64,000 nucleotides of DNA from an uncultured Granulosicoccaceae bacterium. Its GTDB lineage: Bacteria > Pseudomonadota > Gammaproteobacteria > Granulosicoccales > Granulosicoccaceae. Below, in pieces: positions 26,124-34,889 of the stretch (within the stretch, counting starts at the first letter, position 1; each line of letters starts with the position of its first letter). The stretch is from NCBI GenBank assembly GCA_937930305.1, contig CALGLE010000038.1, forward strand, positions 1 through 64,000, given 5' to 3'. Under the pieces are notes generated by a model. It did no database searches. It was not told the origin of the DNA and worked only from the letters and a program-made list of their open reading frames with translations. A program made the position numbers and the translations under genes.

Positions 26124-27356
26124 ATGTCGTTTAATCTTGTCGATCTCGTTAAAGATCAAGTTACGGATGCAGTTTTACAAAAAGCAGGAGGTTTACTTGG
26201 CGGTGACGCTGGCAATTTATCCTCTGGCCTGACAAGTGCCATCCCCGCGCTGTTGGGTGGATTAACAGGTGCTGCAAACGCGCCCGGTAAAGCTGGCGCT
26301 TTGTTCGATGCAGTCAACAATTCTGATGATGGTGTTTTTGGTGATTTAGCGGGTGCTTTAGGAGGCCCGAATGCCAATGGCATGATTGAGCAAGGCTCGA
26401 ATGCTCTATCGGGATTAATGGGCTCTGGAATGATGGGCAACCTGGGTTCTGTATTGTCATCAGTGACTGGCATGAGCCGTGGTGGAACAGGCTCGTTGAT
26501 GGGCATGTTGGCCCCAATCATCTTTGGTGTACTGAAGAAGAAAGTTTTGGGTGGGGGTCTGGATGCCGGTGGTTTGTTGTCTATGTTGAACGGCCAAAAG
26601 TCCAATATAGCTAGTGCCATGCCTTCAAATCTAGCCTCGCAGTTGGGTAATATCGATGGATTTCCTTCTTTCGATGGTATCGCTAGCGGCGTGTCTGGTG
26701 CGGCGTCTAACGTTGCTGGTGGCGTATCTAATGCGGCCTCGAATGTTGCCGGTGGTGTAGCTGATGCAGCTTCTGGCGTTACCGGAGCTGCGGCTTCTGG
26801 TGTTGAGGCCGTTGGAGATACAGCCAAAAGTGCCGGTGGTGGTATCGGAAAATGGCTGATCCCTGCCATCATTGCGCTCGGCTTGGGTTGGTTGGCATTT
26901 ACTTTCTTAGGTAAGAAAGACGTTGATGTGCCCGATGTGAGTGGCGCAGCCTCTGATGCGGCTTCTGCTACAGGTGATGCCGTTTCAGGCGCCGCCGATA
27001 AAGCAACAGATGCGGTTGCAGGCGCAGCTGACGGACTTAATGTTGAAGGCTTAACCGGTGATGTCACTGGGATGTTCAACCAAGCATCTGAAACATTGGG
27101 TGGCATTACGGATATCGATTCTGCAACAGCTGCCGTACCGGGTTTAGAAGAGCTGGGTGGCAAAGTAGCTGGCCTACCTGATATGTTCGACAAGGTTCCA
27201 GAAGCAGCTCGTGGTCCTTTACAAGGTGTGGTTGGTGAAGGTTTAGGTTCGCTTCAACCCATTATCGACAAGGTTATGGCCATCCCCGGTGTGGGAGCTG
27301 TACTGGAGCCGATATTGGAACCCATCCTTGAAACACTCGGTGGTTTAGCGGGTTAA
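26124..27356 (+). CDS. DUF937 family protein with central membrane helix
   Basis: 410-residue Gly/Ala/Ser-rich protein with a strong AAGGAGTTACTCA ribosome site. The N-terminal ~140 residues match the DUF937/YidB-like pattern (VDLVKDQVTDAVLQKAGGLLGG ... IPALLGGL ... LMGMLAPIIFGVLKKK). A Gly/Ala repeat region (ASNVAGGVSNAASNVAGG type, about 190-240), one transmembrane helix (WLIPAIIALGLGWLAFTFL, about 244-262) and a C-terminal soluble part follow. Family members are often fused to an OmpA peptidoglycan-binding domain; none is seen here. Function unknown. Confidence 0.75.
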   Translation: MSFNLVDLVKDQVTDAVLQKAGGLLGGDAGNLSSGLTSAIPALLGGLTGAANAPGKAGALFDAVNNSDDGVFGDLAGALGGPNANGMIEQGSNALSGLMGSGMMGNLGSVLSSVTGMSRGGTGSLMGMLAPIIFGVLKKKVLGGGLDAGGLLSMLNGQKSNIASAMPSNLASQLGNIDGFPSFDGIASGVSGAASNVAGGVSNAASNVAGGVADAASGVTGAAASGVEAVGDTAKSAGGGIGKWLIPAIIALGLGWLAFTFLGKKDVDVPDVSGAASDAASATGDAVSGAADKATDAVAGAADGLNVEGLTGDVTGMFNQASETLGGITDIDSATAAVPGLEELGGKVAGLPDMFDKVPEAARGPLQGVVGEGLGSLQPIIDKVMAIPGVGAVLEPILEPILETLGGLAG

Positions 27357-27404
27357 TGTAGGAAGTCAGTTTGGGTAGTCAGTGATTCTTACTGTCTACC
27401 CACT

Positions 27405-27442
27405 AAAAAAGCCCCTGCTTGTGTTGTAGCAGGGGCTTTTTT
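27405..27442. terminator. Strong bidirectional terminator
   Basis: A 15-bp perfect stem (AAAAAAGCCCCTGCT / AGCAGGGGCTTTTTT) with an 8-base loop, flanked by A and T runs, lies between convergent genes. Confidence 0.95.
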
Positions 27443-27478
27443 CTTTTCTCAACTTTAAACCGGTCTGAAATTAATTTA

Positions 27479-28045
27479 TTACTGTCGGCTGGCTATGCTC
27501 TCGTCCTCTAGGATCGCTGCGCGCTTCTCTGCCGTGCTGCCATCATTTTCCTCATCAAGTTGACCGGCATACAAATCATTGCCATCCAAAAGAATCAAAC
27601 TGTATTCAGCCTGACCATTGCCTTCATCGGTCACTGTTTCCCCATTCACTTGGCTTAGCTCAATAGTGACATCAACGTGATCCGCCGGTCCTCGATCGGT
27701 ATCGGTGCTGCCACCCGGATAGACGACCGAATAAGAAATCTCGGTTGTGCTCAGTGTCGTGATGCAATCGGCGTCACTGAATTGAGTGCGAACTGAATTC
27801 CAAACGTCATCTGATACGCTCAGCTCTAGCGTGTAATGCGGGTCGGGATCATCGGGTGAGCAATTCTTCACATAGCTGCCGTTGTATTGCGTGAGTGCTT
27901 GTGGGCCGTCATTTGGGTCCACTCCCGGGGCAGGTGCGCTGGTTTGGTTTTCGGGATTGGCCAGCGGCTCATTGTCGCTATCTGAGCAAGCTGTCAGCAG
28001 CGCTGTAACCATCAAGCACAGGGTTGTGGTGAGTTTTAGTGTCAT
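27479..28045 (-). CDS. Lipoprotein of unknown function
   Basis: 188-residue lipoprotein with signal ending LLTAC (Cys20), a Pro/Asn-rich tether and an acidic beta-rich domain with two Cys (KNCSPDD, DADCITT). A GATGGAG ribosome site precedes the ATG. No family recognised. A long perfect inverted repeat (28064-28101) lies 19 bases upstream of the start and probably controls it. Confidence 0.75.
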   Translation of the reverse strand: MTLKLTTTLCLMVTALLTACSDSDNEPLANPENQTSAPAPGVDPNDGPQALTQYNGSYVKNCSPDDPDPHYTLELSVSDDVWNSVRTQFSDADCITTLSTTEISYSVVYPGGSTDTDRGPADHVDVTIELSQVNGETVTDEGNGQAEYSLILLDGNDLYAGQLDEENDGSTAEKRAAILEDESIASRQ

Positions 28046-28063
28046 GCTCCATCTCTCAAAGTA

Positions 28064-28101
28064 TTTCCAGTATTTGGGAAAATAATACCAAATACTGGAA
28101 A
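28064..28101. promoter_or_regulatory. Perfect 14-bp inverted repeat upstream of lipoprotein gene
   Basis: TTTCCAGTATTTGG at 28064-28077 is exactly complementary to CCAAATACTGGAAA at 28088-28101, with an A/T-rich 10-base centre (GAAAATAATA). Its place just upstream of a start codon, between same-strand genes, and its symmetry suit a dimeric repressor operator; as RNA it would form a terminator-like hairpin for the dehydrogenase gene, with a weak T tract. Confidence 0.55.
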
Positions 28102-28134
28102 AGTCAAGAAAATTTGGGGCCTGTAGGGTGGGCT

Positions 28135-28926
28135 CTAGCGAAATCCGGCGTCAACTTGCCAGGATTGTCCAGTGATTGCCGAGCTGTCATCGGATGCGAG
28201 AAACAACGCGACCTGGGCGATATCGTCGCCGCTAATGACTTTATTGAGCATTTGACGAGCAACCATGCGTTGCACATCTTCTTCCTCGGGGTACCAAAGC
28301 TTGCGTTGTTTGTGTGTCATGACCGCTCCGGGCTCTAAAGCATTTACCCGAATATTGTGTTGGCCGAATTCACGAGCCAGCGATTGAGTGAGGCCAAGCA
28401 GACCAGCCTTAGCGGTGGCATAAGCGGTTAACTCAGGGTTACCCAGTCGCCAGGCGATAGAGGAAAAATTGATTATTGAACCCTTTCCGAGCGAACGCAT
28501 GGAAGGCCATACCGCTTGCGCCATAAAAAACTGAGCCTTTGCGTTAATCCCTTGCGACCAGTCCCAGTAGTCTTCGTCAATGGATTCGATGGAACATCGG
28601 TCGTCATTTGCCGCGTTGTTGATTAAAACGGATATCGGTCCATGCAAGTCAACAATCTGCGCTACCGAGTTTTTTATCTGCTTAACGTCATTGAGATCAC
28701 AATGTTGGTAGTGAGTATTCGAACCCAGCTTGTTGCAAAGCGCATCACCCTCATCGTCTTGCACATCGATAAAAATAACTTTGCAATGCTGCCCCGCAAA
28801 TGCTGTCACCAAGTCAGCGCCAATTCCTGTGGCGCCACCGGTAATTAGAACATTCAGCCCTTTAAGACAGGGATATGTGGTTTGCTGCACCCGTAATTTC
28901 CGAACGTTATGTTGGGGTAATGCCAC
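28135..28926 (-). CDS. Short-chain dehydrogenase/reductase
   Basis: 263-residue classical SDR, cytosolic NAD(P)-dependent oxidoreductase. Motifs: TGGATGIG (29-36), NNAA (103-106), Ser156, Tyr169 and Lys173 (YATAK), and a C-terminal SSAITGQSWQVDAGF. The YPCLKGLNVLITGG start resembles sugar 1-dehydrogenases of the galactose/arabinose/xylose group, but substrate cannot be assigned. Its start lies 20 bases inside the upstream permease gene, so it belongs to the ABC transporter operon and probably oxidises the imported compound or a product. Confidence 0.88.
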   Translation of the reverse strand: MALPQHNVRKLRVQQTTYPCLKGLNVLITGGATGIGADLVTAFAGQHCKVIFIDVQDDEGDALCNKLGSNTHYQHCDLNDVKQIKNSVAQIVDLHGPISVLINNAANDDRCSIESIDEDYWDWSQGINAKAQFFMAQAVWPSMRSLGKGSIINFSSIAWRLGNPELTAYATAKAGLLGLTQSLAREFGQHNIRVNALEPGAVMTHKQRKLWYPEEEDVQRMVARQMLNKVISGDDIAQVALFLASDDSSAITGQSWQVDAGFR

Positions 28927-29761
28927 GTAAGCGTTCAGAACGACGGCGTAGCAATTCCAACACCGTTAACAACATGATCGAAATTGCGATCATGAGTGTG
29001 GCAACGGCCAATATCGTGGGAGAGATCTGTTCACGTAAACCGGTAAACATTTGCCAGGGAAGAGTTTTGGTTTTGGCTGATCCTAAGAATAAGACGGCAA
29101 CCACTTCATCAAAGGAGGTGATGAAAGCGAACAAAGCACCCGACACTACACCGGGGATAATTAGTGGCATTTGAACTTTGAAAAAAGTTCGTATGGGTGT
29201 AGCGCCCAAGCTAGCGGCAGCGCGAGTTAACGATTTATCAAACCCCACCAATGTCGCCGTTACGGTGATGATGACAAACGGTGTTCCTAGTACAGCGTGG
29301 GCCAGCACAATACTCCAATAACCTTGTAAGTTAATGCGGGTATAGAAGAAGTACATGCCGGCTGCCGAGATGATCAAAGGAACAATCATCGGAGAAATCA
29401 GAATTGCCATGATGGCCCGTCGAAAGGGCACATGAGGTTGCGATAGCCCGATGGCGGCCAAGGTTCCAAATGCTGTAGCCAGTAAAGTCGCCATCGGGGC
29501 TATACGGAACGAATTTTTTAAAGCCAGTTGCCAATCACTGTTTGTGAAAAAATCTTTGTAGTGCTTGGTTGAGTAACCCTCTGGGTCTAGTTTCAGCATT
29601 TTTTCAGTGAAGGTGAAAAAATCCTGCGCATTAAATGACAACGGAATGATGACCAGAATGGGCATGATCAAATAGAAAAAGATGGCACCACAAATTCCAT
29701 ATCGAAATGTGTAATGCCAGATGCGTTGGCCGGTTGAAGCATACGGTGGTAGTGCTGACAT
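28907..29761 (-). CDS. ABC transporter permease (PotC-like)
   Basis: 284-residue inner-membrane permease with six predicted helices and the EAA loop that contacts the ATPase (RAAASLGATPIRTFFKVQMPLIIPG, coded in the second half). It belongs to the spermidine/putrescine-type importer group. It starts six bases after the stop of the other permease and overlaps the dehydrogenase gene by 20 bases. Together with the binding protein and ATPase it forms one importer. Confidence 0.9.
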   Translation of the reverse strand: MSALPPYASTGQRIWHYTFRYGICGAIFFYLIMPILVIIPLSFNAQDFFTFTEKMLKLDPEGYSTKHYKDFFTNSDWQLALKNSFRIAPMATLLATAFGTLAAIGLSQPHVPFRRAIMAILISPMIVPLIISAAGMYFFYTRINLQGYWSIVLAHAVLGTPFVIITVTATLVGFDKSLTRAAASLGATPIRTFFKVQMPLIIPGVVSGALFAFITSFDEVVAVLFLGSAKTKTLPWQMFTGLREQISPTILAVATLMIAISIMLLTVLELLRRRSERLRGITPT

Positions 29762-29767
29762 GATGGA

Positions 29768-31342
29768 TTACCCTAGCTTCACGTTGTCGATGCCCACGAT
29801 TCGATCGTAAGCCCAATAGAGAATGAGTACAGCGACGAGTAAGATAGAACCCAGCGCGGCAGCAAGCCCCCAATTGAGTGAACTGGAAATGTGGTAGGCA
29901 ATTCGGTTGGAAATAAACACCCCTTTCGTTCCGCCCACCAATTCTGGCGTGATGTAGTAACCAATCGACAAGATGAATACGAGAATAGAACCCGCGCCAA
30001 TGCCGGGTATGGTGTTTGGAAAATAGACCCGTCTGAACGAGGTCCAGTCGGATGCGCCCATGGATTTCGCGGCACGTACGTAACTCGGAGAAATTGTTTT
30101 CATCACCGAAAATAGAGGGAGAATCATGAACGGCAGTAGGATGTGCGTCATGGTTATGACCGTACCGGTCATGTTATTAATTAATGCCAAGCGCCCGTCA
30201 TCGCCAACAACACCGAGCCACACCAAAATGTTGTTAATAACTCCTTGTTGTTGTAACAAGACTTTCCAGGCACTGGTACGTACTAATAGCGATGTCCAGA
30301 AAGGCAACAAGACTAAAATCATGAGTAAGTTGGATGTGCGGGTTGGCAATGTAGCCAGTAAGTATGCAATGGGATAACCCAGCAAAATACACATCAATGT
30401 AATCAGGGCGCTCATTAGAATCGTTCGCACAAACAGTTTGACGTAAATACGTTCATTTTCGGGTTTATGAACCACACCGTCGGATGTGCGTTCACGGTCA
30501 ACCGATGCCCAGTAGTAGCTATCCACGATGGGTGGTGACAGTCGGTGTAGGGTGCGCCAGTTATCAAGCTTTCCCCAGCCATCATGCATGTCTAGGAATT
30601 GTTCTTTGTAATTGGCTGCTGGAAATTGTGCGGAAGCCTCACGTAGTCCATTGAACATCGCTCTGGTGGTTTCATTGTCCGAATCTGTCAATTGCCGCCA
30701 CTGTTCATCGCTTAGTTTTTGTAAATCGAAATAGAGCGCGGAGTAGGCTAGGCCAGAGGGAGTTTTTTCACTCAGATCGACGTCATCCCCTTCATCGCTT
30801 TTCATGAAACGAACCCAATTGCTCCAAGCAGTGGATGAGGCGGGGAACGCACCGGGCCACAAACCGTTTTTTCGCAAGTTCGCCCAGCTTTCGGGTTTGG
30901 TCCAAATCTCGTTAGATTGGATAAAGCCGTCAAGGTGTGCGCTGCTGTCAATCTTTTTAACTTGTCGCCCGGATTTTCGAAATACCGAGGCGATACCCGG
31001 TTGGTCGTAATTTAAACGGCTACCAAGGCGTGTATGAATTTTTAATTCTTGGGCCAGCATCATGTCATCAGCTAACGAGGCATAAACCTCTTCACCCGGC
31101 AACTCTTCACCCAAGGCGTCCCAACTTTGCAGTGTTCTCGTGGTGCCCGGCAGAGTTTTTGGCACGATGCTGTTTTCGACTGATCGAAACAACATGTCAG
31201 CAATCGGGGAAACAAAGGTGATTAAGACGAAGAGCAACAAGGGTGCAATTAAGACAAGCGCTCTGAGCTTTTCTCGTCGCAGCGCTTTGGCCAAACTCTT
31301 ATGCAGAGGTTGCCCGTCGTGGGTGGTTAAATCTGAGGCCAT
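29768..31342 (-). CDS. ABC transporter permease (PotB-like) with large periplasmic insertion
   Basis: 524-residue inner-membrane permease from ATG 31342, which has an AGGTG ribosome site; an in-frame start at 31390 falls inside a terminator hairpin and is rejected. After helix 1 (about 25-46) there is an unusually long hydrophilic segment of about 200 residues before the remaining helices, which start near residue 262. The EAA loop (RAAKSMGASDWTSFRRVYFPNTIPG) is intact. PotB proteins usually have only a short loop here. The extra domain may interact with the binding protein or cell envelope. Confidence 0.88.
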   Translation of the reverse strand: MASDLTTHDGQPLHKSLAKALRREKLRALVLIAPLLLFVLITFVSPIADMLFRSVENSIVPKTLPGTTRTLQSWDALGEELPGEEVYASLADDMMLAQELKIHTRLGSRLNYDQPGIASVFRKSGRQVKKIDSSAHLDGFIQSNEIWTKPESWANLRKNGLWPGAFPASSTAWSNWVRFMKSDEGDDVDLSEKTPSGLAYSALYFDLQKLSDEQWRQLTDSDNETTRAMFNGLREASAQFPAANYKEQFLDMHDGWGKLDNWRTLHRLSPPIVDSYYWASVDRERTSDGVVHKPENERIYVKLFVRTILMSALITLMCILLGYPIAYLLATLPTRTSNLLMILVLLPFWTSLLVRTSAWKVLLQQQGVINNILVWLGVVGDDGRLALINNMTGTVITMTHILLPFMILPLFSVMKTISPSYVRAAKSMGASDWTSFRRVYFPNTIPGIGAGSILVFILSIGYYITPELVGGTKGVFISNRIAYHISSSLNWGLAAALGSILLVAVLILYWAYDRIVGIDNVKLG

Positions 31343-31370
31343 GCGGCACCTAGTGTCAGGGTGGCTGATG

Positions 31371-31407
31371 AAAAAAAAGCACCAGGGCAAGAATGCCCTG
31401 GTGCTTT
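31371..31407 (-). terminator. Intra-operon rho-independent terminator
   Basis: On the minus strand a perfect 14-bp stem (AAAGCACCAGGGCA / TGCCCTGGTGCTTT) with a 4-base loop is followed by a run of eight T. It lies after the binding-protein gene and before the permease start at 31342, so partial termination would keep permease expression below that of the binding protein. Confidence 0.93.
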
Positions 31408-31445
31408 GCTTACGCTATAACACGAATGATTTGAACGAAATCAGC

Positions 31446-32582
31446 TTAGTTTGCTAACCAAGCTTGGAACTTCGCGTCTAAATCATCACGATTGTCAGCC
31501 CACCACTCGTAGTTGTACAAGAAGGTGTTCTGAGCATTCGCAGGATCGGTTGGCATGTGTGGTGCCATTTCGATTCCTAAGTCAGCGTGCTTACCAACTA
31601 GAGGAGCAGAAGAGGCTCGAGCTGGGCCATAAGAGATGTATTTCGCTTGATCAGCTAAGCGCTGAGTATCTGTTGCGAATTTGATGTAGTGCTTAGCTCG
31701 CGCTAGGCGGTCATCACTTAAGCCAGCTGGGATGATCCAACCATCAAGGTCGAACATCTGAGCGTCCCACAAAATAGCGATGGGCTGATCTTGCTCTTCA
31801 ATGGCTGAGAACAAACGGCCGTTGTAAGTTGAACCGATAGCGACTTCACCATCTGCTAACAATTGAGGAGTTTCAGCTCCAGCGCTCCACCAAACGGTTT
31901 GATCTTTGATGGTGCCAAGCTTGGCCAGTGCACGATCAACGCCTTCGTCAGTTTCCAGCATGCTGTAAACATCGTCAATCGAAACACCATCACACATCAA
32001 TGCCCATTCGACATTAGCGATAGGACGCTTTTCTAAAGAACGTTGGCCAGGGAATTTTTCGGTATCGAAAATGGCGCAAATATCTTCAGGAGTTGCACCG
32101 TTCCAATCAGCGTTGTCTGTGCGGTATCCAAAAGTTGTTGAGTAAACAATTTGTGGGATAAAGCAATCAGACACTAATAGGTCACCGAAATCTTCAGAAG
32201 CGGGTGTGCCATCAGGTGCTGCTGCTAAGTCGTTGTCAGCATCGATTTCTACGGCTAGGCCTTCATCACAAAGACGAATGGCGTCAGCCGCAACCACGTC
32301 AACCACGTCCCAAGTGACATTGCCAGCTTCGTTCATTGCTCGTAATTTTGCTACCGCTTCAGCGGATGATTCGTCGTTAACGATTTCAGTTTCAGTTGCA
32401 GCAGTGTAGGGCTCGTGGTACGCGCGAAGTTGTGACTTCGAGTAAGCGCCGCCCCATGACACGATGGTCATGCTATCTGCACAGTTCTCGCATTCAGGCA
32501 TATCAGCCGCTGTCGCGGTTGCGCCTAAGCCGAGCGTTGACGCTAAAGCAACGGCTGTTGCCAGGGTGCTCATCTTGCTCAT
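31446..32582 (-). CDS. ABC transporter substrate-binding protein (PotD-like)
   Basis: 378-residue periplasmic binding protein with signal peptide (cleavage near TAADM). The pattern SMTIVSWGGAYSKSQLRAYHEPYTAATE and the DVVDVVAADAIRLCDEGL segment match the polyamine-type cluster of binding proteins. A GGAGAG ribosome site lies about ten bases upstream. It is separated from the ATPase gene by 200 bases and likely has its own promoter, and from the permeases by a terminator. The ligand is not predictable; a polyamine, amino acid or small organic cation is plausible. Confidence 0.88.
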   Translation of the reverse strand: MSKMSTLATAVALASTLGLGATATAADMPECENCADSMTIVSWGGAYSKSQLRAYHEPYTAATETEIVNDESSAEAVAKLRAMNEAGNVTWDVVDVVAADAIRLCDEGLAVEIDADNDLAAAPDGTPASEDFGDLLVSDCFIPQIVYSTTFGYRTDNADWNGATPEDICAIFDTEKFPGQRSLEKRPIANVEWALMCDGVSIDDVYSMLETDEGVDRALAKLGTIKDQTVWWSAGAETPQLLADGEVAIGSTYNGRLFSAIEEQDQPIAILWDAQMFDLDGWIIPAGLSDDRLARAKHYIKFATDTQRLADQAKYISYGPARASSAPLVGKHADLGIEMAPHMPTDPANAQNTFLYNYEWWADNRDDLDAKFQAWLAN

Positions 32583-32782
32583 AATTTTGGTTCTCTCCGT
32601 GGGTTCAAGGGTCGGTGTCTACCCGACTGCAACCATGATAACCCAGGGATCTGCGCAATCCAAAACTCTTATGCTCAAGAAGCGACAGCAACAAGGACTG
32701 TAATGATGCGTTTTAACGCGTATTAGGGTTAAAAAACGCGAATCTGTGTCGATGAAGTCACATTGTAAATTTTTTAATGGAT
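32583..32782. other. Gap between ATPase and binding-protein genes
   Basis: Both flanking genes read leftward. An imperfect inverted repeat (GCGTTTTAA / TTAAAAAACGC at 32708-32739, two-base bulge) could be a terminator or operator. A promoter for the binding protein is expected. Confidence 0.35.
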
Positions 32783-33877
32783 TCAGCCGGTGAAATCTAG
32801 CGCTTTGCAATCCACCGCTGCCCAACCCAAGGGATGCACTTGGCCCACCTTTAATTCACGCTGATCGCCTCGATTACGCACCTTCACAACAAACTCATCA
32901 TTTCCGGCAACATCCATCACCACGCGTAAGTGGTCGCCGTGGTAAATGACTTCTTGTATCGTGCCGTTAACCACGTTTTGCATGGATTCTTTTGGATCAA
33001 ATTCAATGCGTTCTGGTCGTAGCGAGATCGTTGTTTTTTCACCCACACCTTGGATGTTCACAGCTTCTGCAGCGAGTTCAGTGCCGTCCTGCAGCCTGAC
33101 CTGGCAGGTATTTTGATCCACCGCAGTGACCGTACCGGACAACTTATTGTTCTCGCCGATAAACTGAGCCACGAAAGAATTTTGCGGGTTTTCATACAGC
33201 TCATCAGGCCCGGACAGTTGCTGGATGACGCCGTCTTCAAATACCGCAACCCGATCCGACATGGTTAGTGCTTCGGACTGATCGTGGGTGACGTACACCA
33301 CGGTGACGCCCAAATTTTCATGGATGTGCTTGATTTCATACTGCATTTGTTCGCGCAGCTGCTTATCTAATGCGCCCAAGGGCTCATCCATCAGCACCAA
33401 ATCTGGGTCAAATACCAGTGCGCGGGCCACTGCAACCCGCTGTTGCTGACCGCCGGAAAGCTGAATTGGCCGGCGATTGCCAAATTCGCCGAGCTCCACC
33501 ATATCCAACGCCTTTTTTACTTTGGCGTCTTGCTCAGATTTGGGTAGTTTGCGTATTTGCAGCGGAAACGCCAAATTCTCCGCCACCGTCATGTGTGGGA
33601 ACAGAGCGTAGTTCTGAAATACCATGCCAATGCCCCTCTTATAAGGTGGCACATTGTTAATAGGGGAGTCATTTAGAAATATCTCGCCGTGGGTGGCGGG
33701 TTCAAACCCGGCCAGCATCATCAAGCAGGTGGTTTTGCCTGAACCTGAAGGGCCGAGCATGGTGAGGAACTCACCGGGGGCAATGTCCAGGTTTAAGTCT
33801 TTTACGACTAGGTTTCGCCCGTCATAGCTTTTCTGAACCTTTTCAAACCGGACGGCTGCGCCGTTTATGCTGCTCAT
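32783..33877 (-). CDS. ABC transporter ATP-binding protein (PotA-like)
   Basis: 364-residue ATPase of the spermidine/putrescine importer type. Walker A GPSGSGKTT, Q-loop (VFQNYALFPHMTV), signature LSGGQQQRVAVARAL, Walker B LVLMDEPLGALD and the H-loop (VTHDQSEAL) are all intact, followed by a C-terminal TOBE-type regulatory domain (about 240-360). It energises the two permeases downstream. First gene of the leftward operon; divergent from the gene at 34035. Confidence 0.93.
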   Translation of the reverse strand: MSSINGAAVRFEKVQKSYDGRNLVVKDLNLDIAPGEFLTMLGPSGSGKTTCLMMLAGFEPATHGEIFLNDSPINNVPPYKRGIGMVFQNYALFPHMTVAENLAFPLQIRKLPKSEQDAKVKKALDMVELGEFGNRRPIQLSGGQQQRVAVARALVFDPDLVLMDEPLGALDKQLREQMQYEIKHIHENLGVTVVYVTHDQSEALTMSDRVAVFEDGVIQQLSGPDELYENPQNSFVAQFIGENNKLSGTVTAVDQNTCQVRLQDGTELAAEAVNIQGVGEKTTISLRPERIEFDPKESMQNVVNGTIQEVIYHGDHLRVVMDVAGNDEFVVKVRNRGDQRELKVGQVHPLGWAAVDCKALDFTG

Positions 33878-34034
33878 GAAGTTCCTAGCCTAAAGCTTCG
33901 TGCACCCCCTGGGCTTAGTGGATGCGCCAACGGGCACAAGGTAACGTATTCTGTGGGAAACCACCATGCTCTAGGCGTCAGTTCTGTCGCAAACCAGTCG
34001 CATGAAGAGGCGTGAGTCGCGTTACACTAGGGAT

Positions 34035-34889
34035 ATGGGCACGACGAATTACTTCCGAATAACTGTTCTTTTGATACTGGCTGGATCGATGTCCTTGGCG
34101 CCTGCGCATGCCGCAGGGAACCAAGCTAATGCTCCAATCAGTGAATGTCGAGAGGCCAGCGCCTCCGATTCCGATTTCCCCAATTCACTGGTGGTCAATC
34201 TTAACGTTGACAGTGAGGGCCTAGTGGCCGCCTGGTACGACGGCGCGACTGACCGTTATCGGCACGGGGTGCTAGGAGACGAAATCGAAGCCAGCGAATT
34301 GCACGTGATATCAAACCATGACGGTGAACAATGCGCGCAGCGAGTGGTGCTGGCTGAAAATGAAGTGTTTGAAGATTTAGCGCCCCGCCTGGTGGACATG
34401 GATGGCGACAATGAGCTCGATGTCGTGGCAGTTGTTAGTGATAATCAACTGGGTGCAAAACTGGCGGTGTTTGGGCAAACAGAAGATCGCCGATCGCTGG
34501 AGTTGAAAAGTGCGACACCGAATATTGGAACCGTTTATCGTTGGCTTGCTCCCATCGGTACCGGAGATTTCAATGGTGATGGCTTGATGGATGTCGCTTT
34601 TGTCGACAGGCCGCATTTGGCTAGAGTGCTGCGGGTGTATTCCTATTCCAAAGAGGCTGGTTTATTTGAGCTGGCCTCAGCGACAGGATTCACCAATCAT
34701 CGGATTGGCGAAGATTTTATATCCAGTGGTATTCGTGCCTGCGATGGTCGGATGGAAATTGTTACTGTGGACCCCAGATGGGAGCGCATCCTTGCGACTA
34801 CCCTAACCGATAAAGAGCTAACCACAAAAGATGTGGGTGCCTTTGATGGCATCGACAGCATCAAAGCAGCGCTTGAATGCGGCAGCTAA
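34035..34889 (+). CDS. Secreted FG-GAP/VCBS repeat protein
   Basis: 284 residues from ATG 34035 (295 from ATG 34002; neither has a clear ribosome site). Signal peptide ends near PAHAAGN. The mature part contains calcium-binding FG-GAP/VCBS-type repeats, DMDGDNELDVVAVV and GDFNGDGLMDVAFV, of a beta-propeller. Probably periplasmic or secreted, perhaps a carbohydrate- or protein-binding propeller. It ends tail-to-tail, with a four-base overlap, with the exopolysaccharide gene on the opposite strand. Specific function unknown. Confidence 0.75.
   Translation: MGTTNYFRITVLLILAGSMSLAPAHAAGNQANAPISECREASASDSDFPNSLVVNLNVDSEGLVAAWYDGATDRYRHGVLGDEIEASELHVISNHDGEQCAQRVVLAENEVFEDLAPRLVDMDGDNELDVVAVVSDNQLGAKLAVFGQTEDRRSLELKSATPNIGTVYRWLAPIGTGDFNGDGLMDVAFVDRPHLARVLRVYSYSKEAGLFELASATGFTNHRIGEDFISSGIRACDGRMEIVTVDPRWERILATTLTDKELTTKDVGAFDGIDSIKAALECGS

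Noticed and set aside
26156..27193. 345-codon minus-strand frame
   Set aside because: Antisense of the Gly/Ala-rich DUF937 gene; Ala/Pro-rich translation is a by-product of that composition.
31343..31390. N-terminal extension of the PotB-like permease
   Set aside because: The extra 16 codons lie within the terminator hairpin and T tract; the ATG at 31342 has a proper ribosome site.
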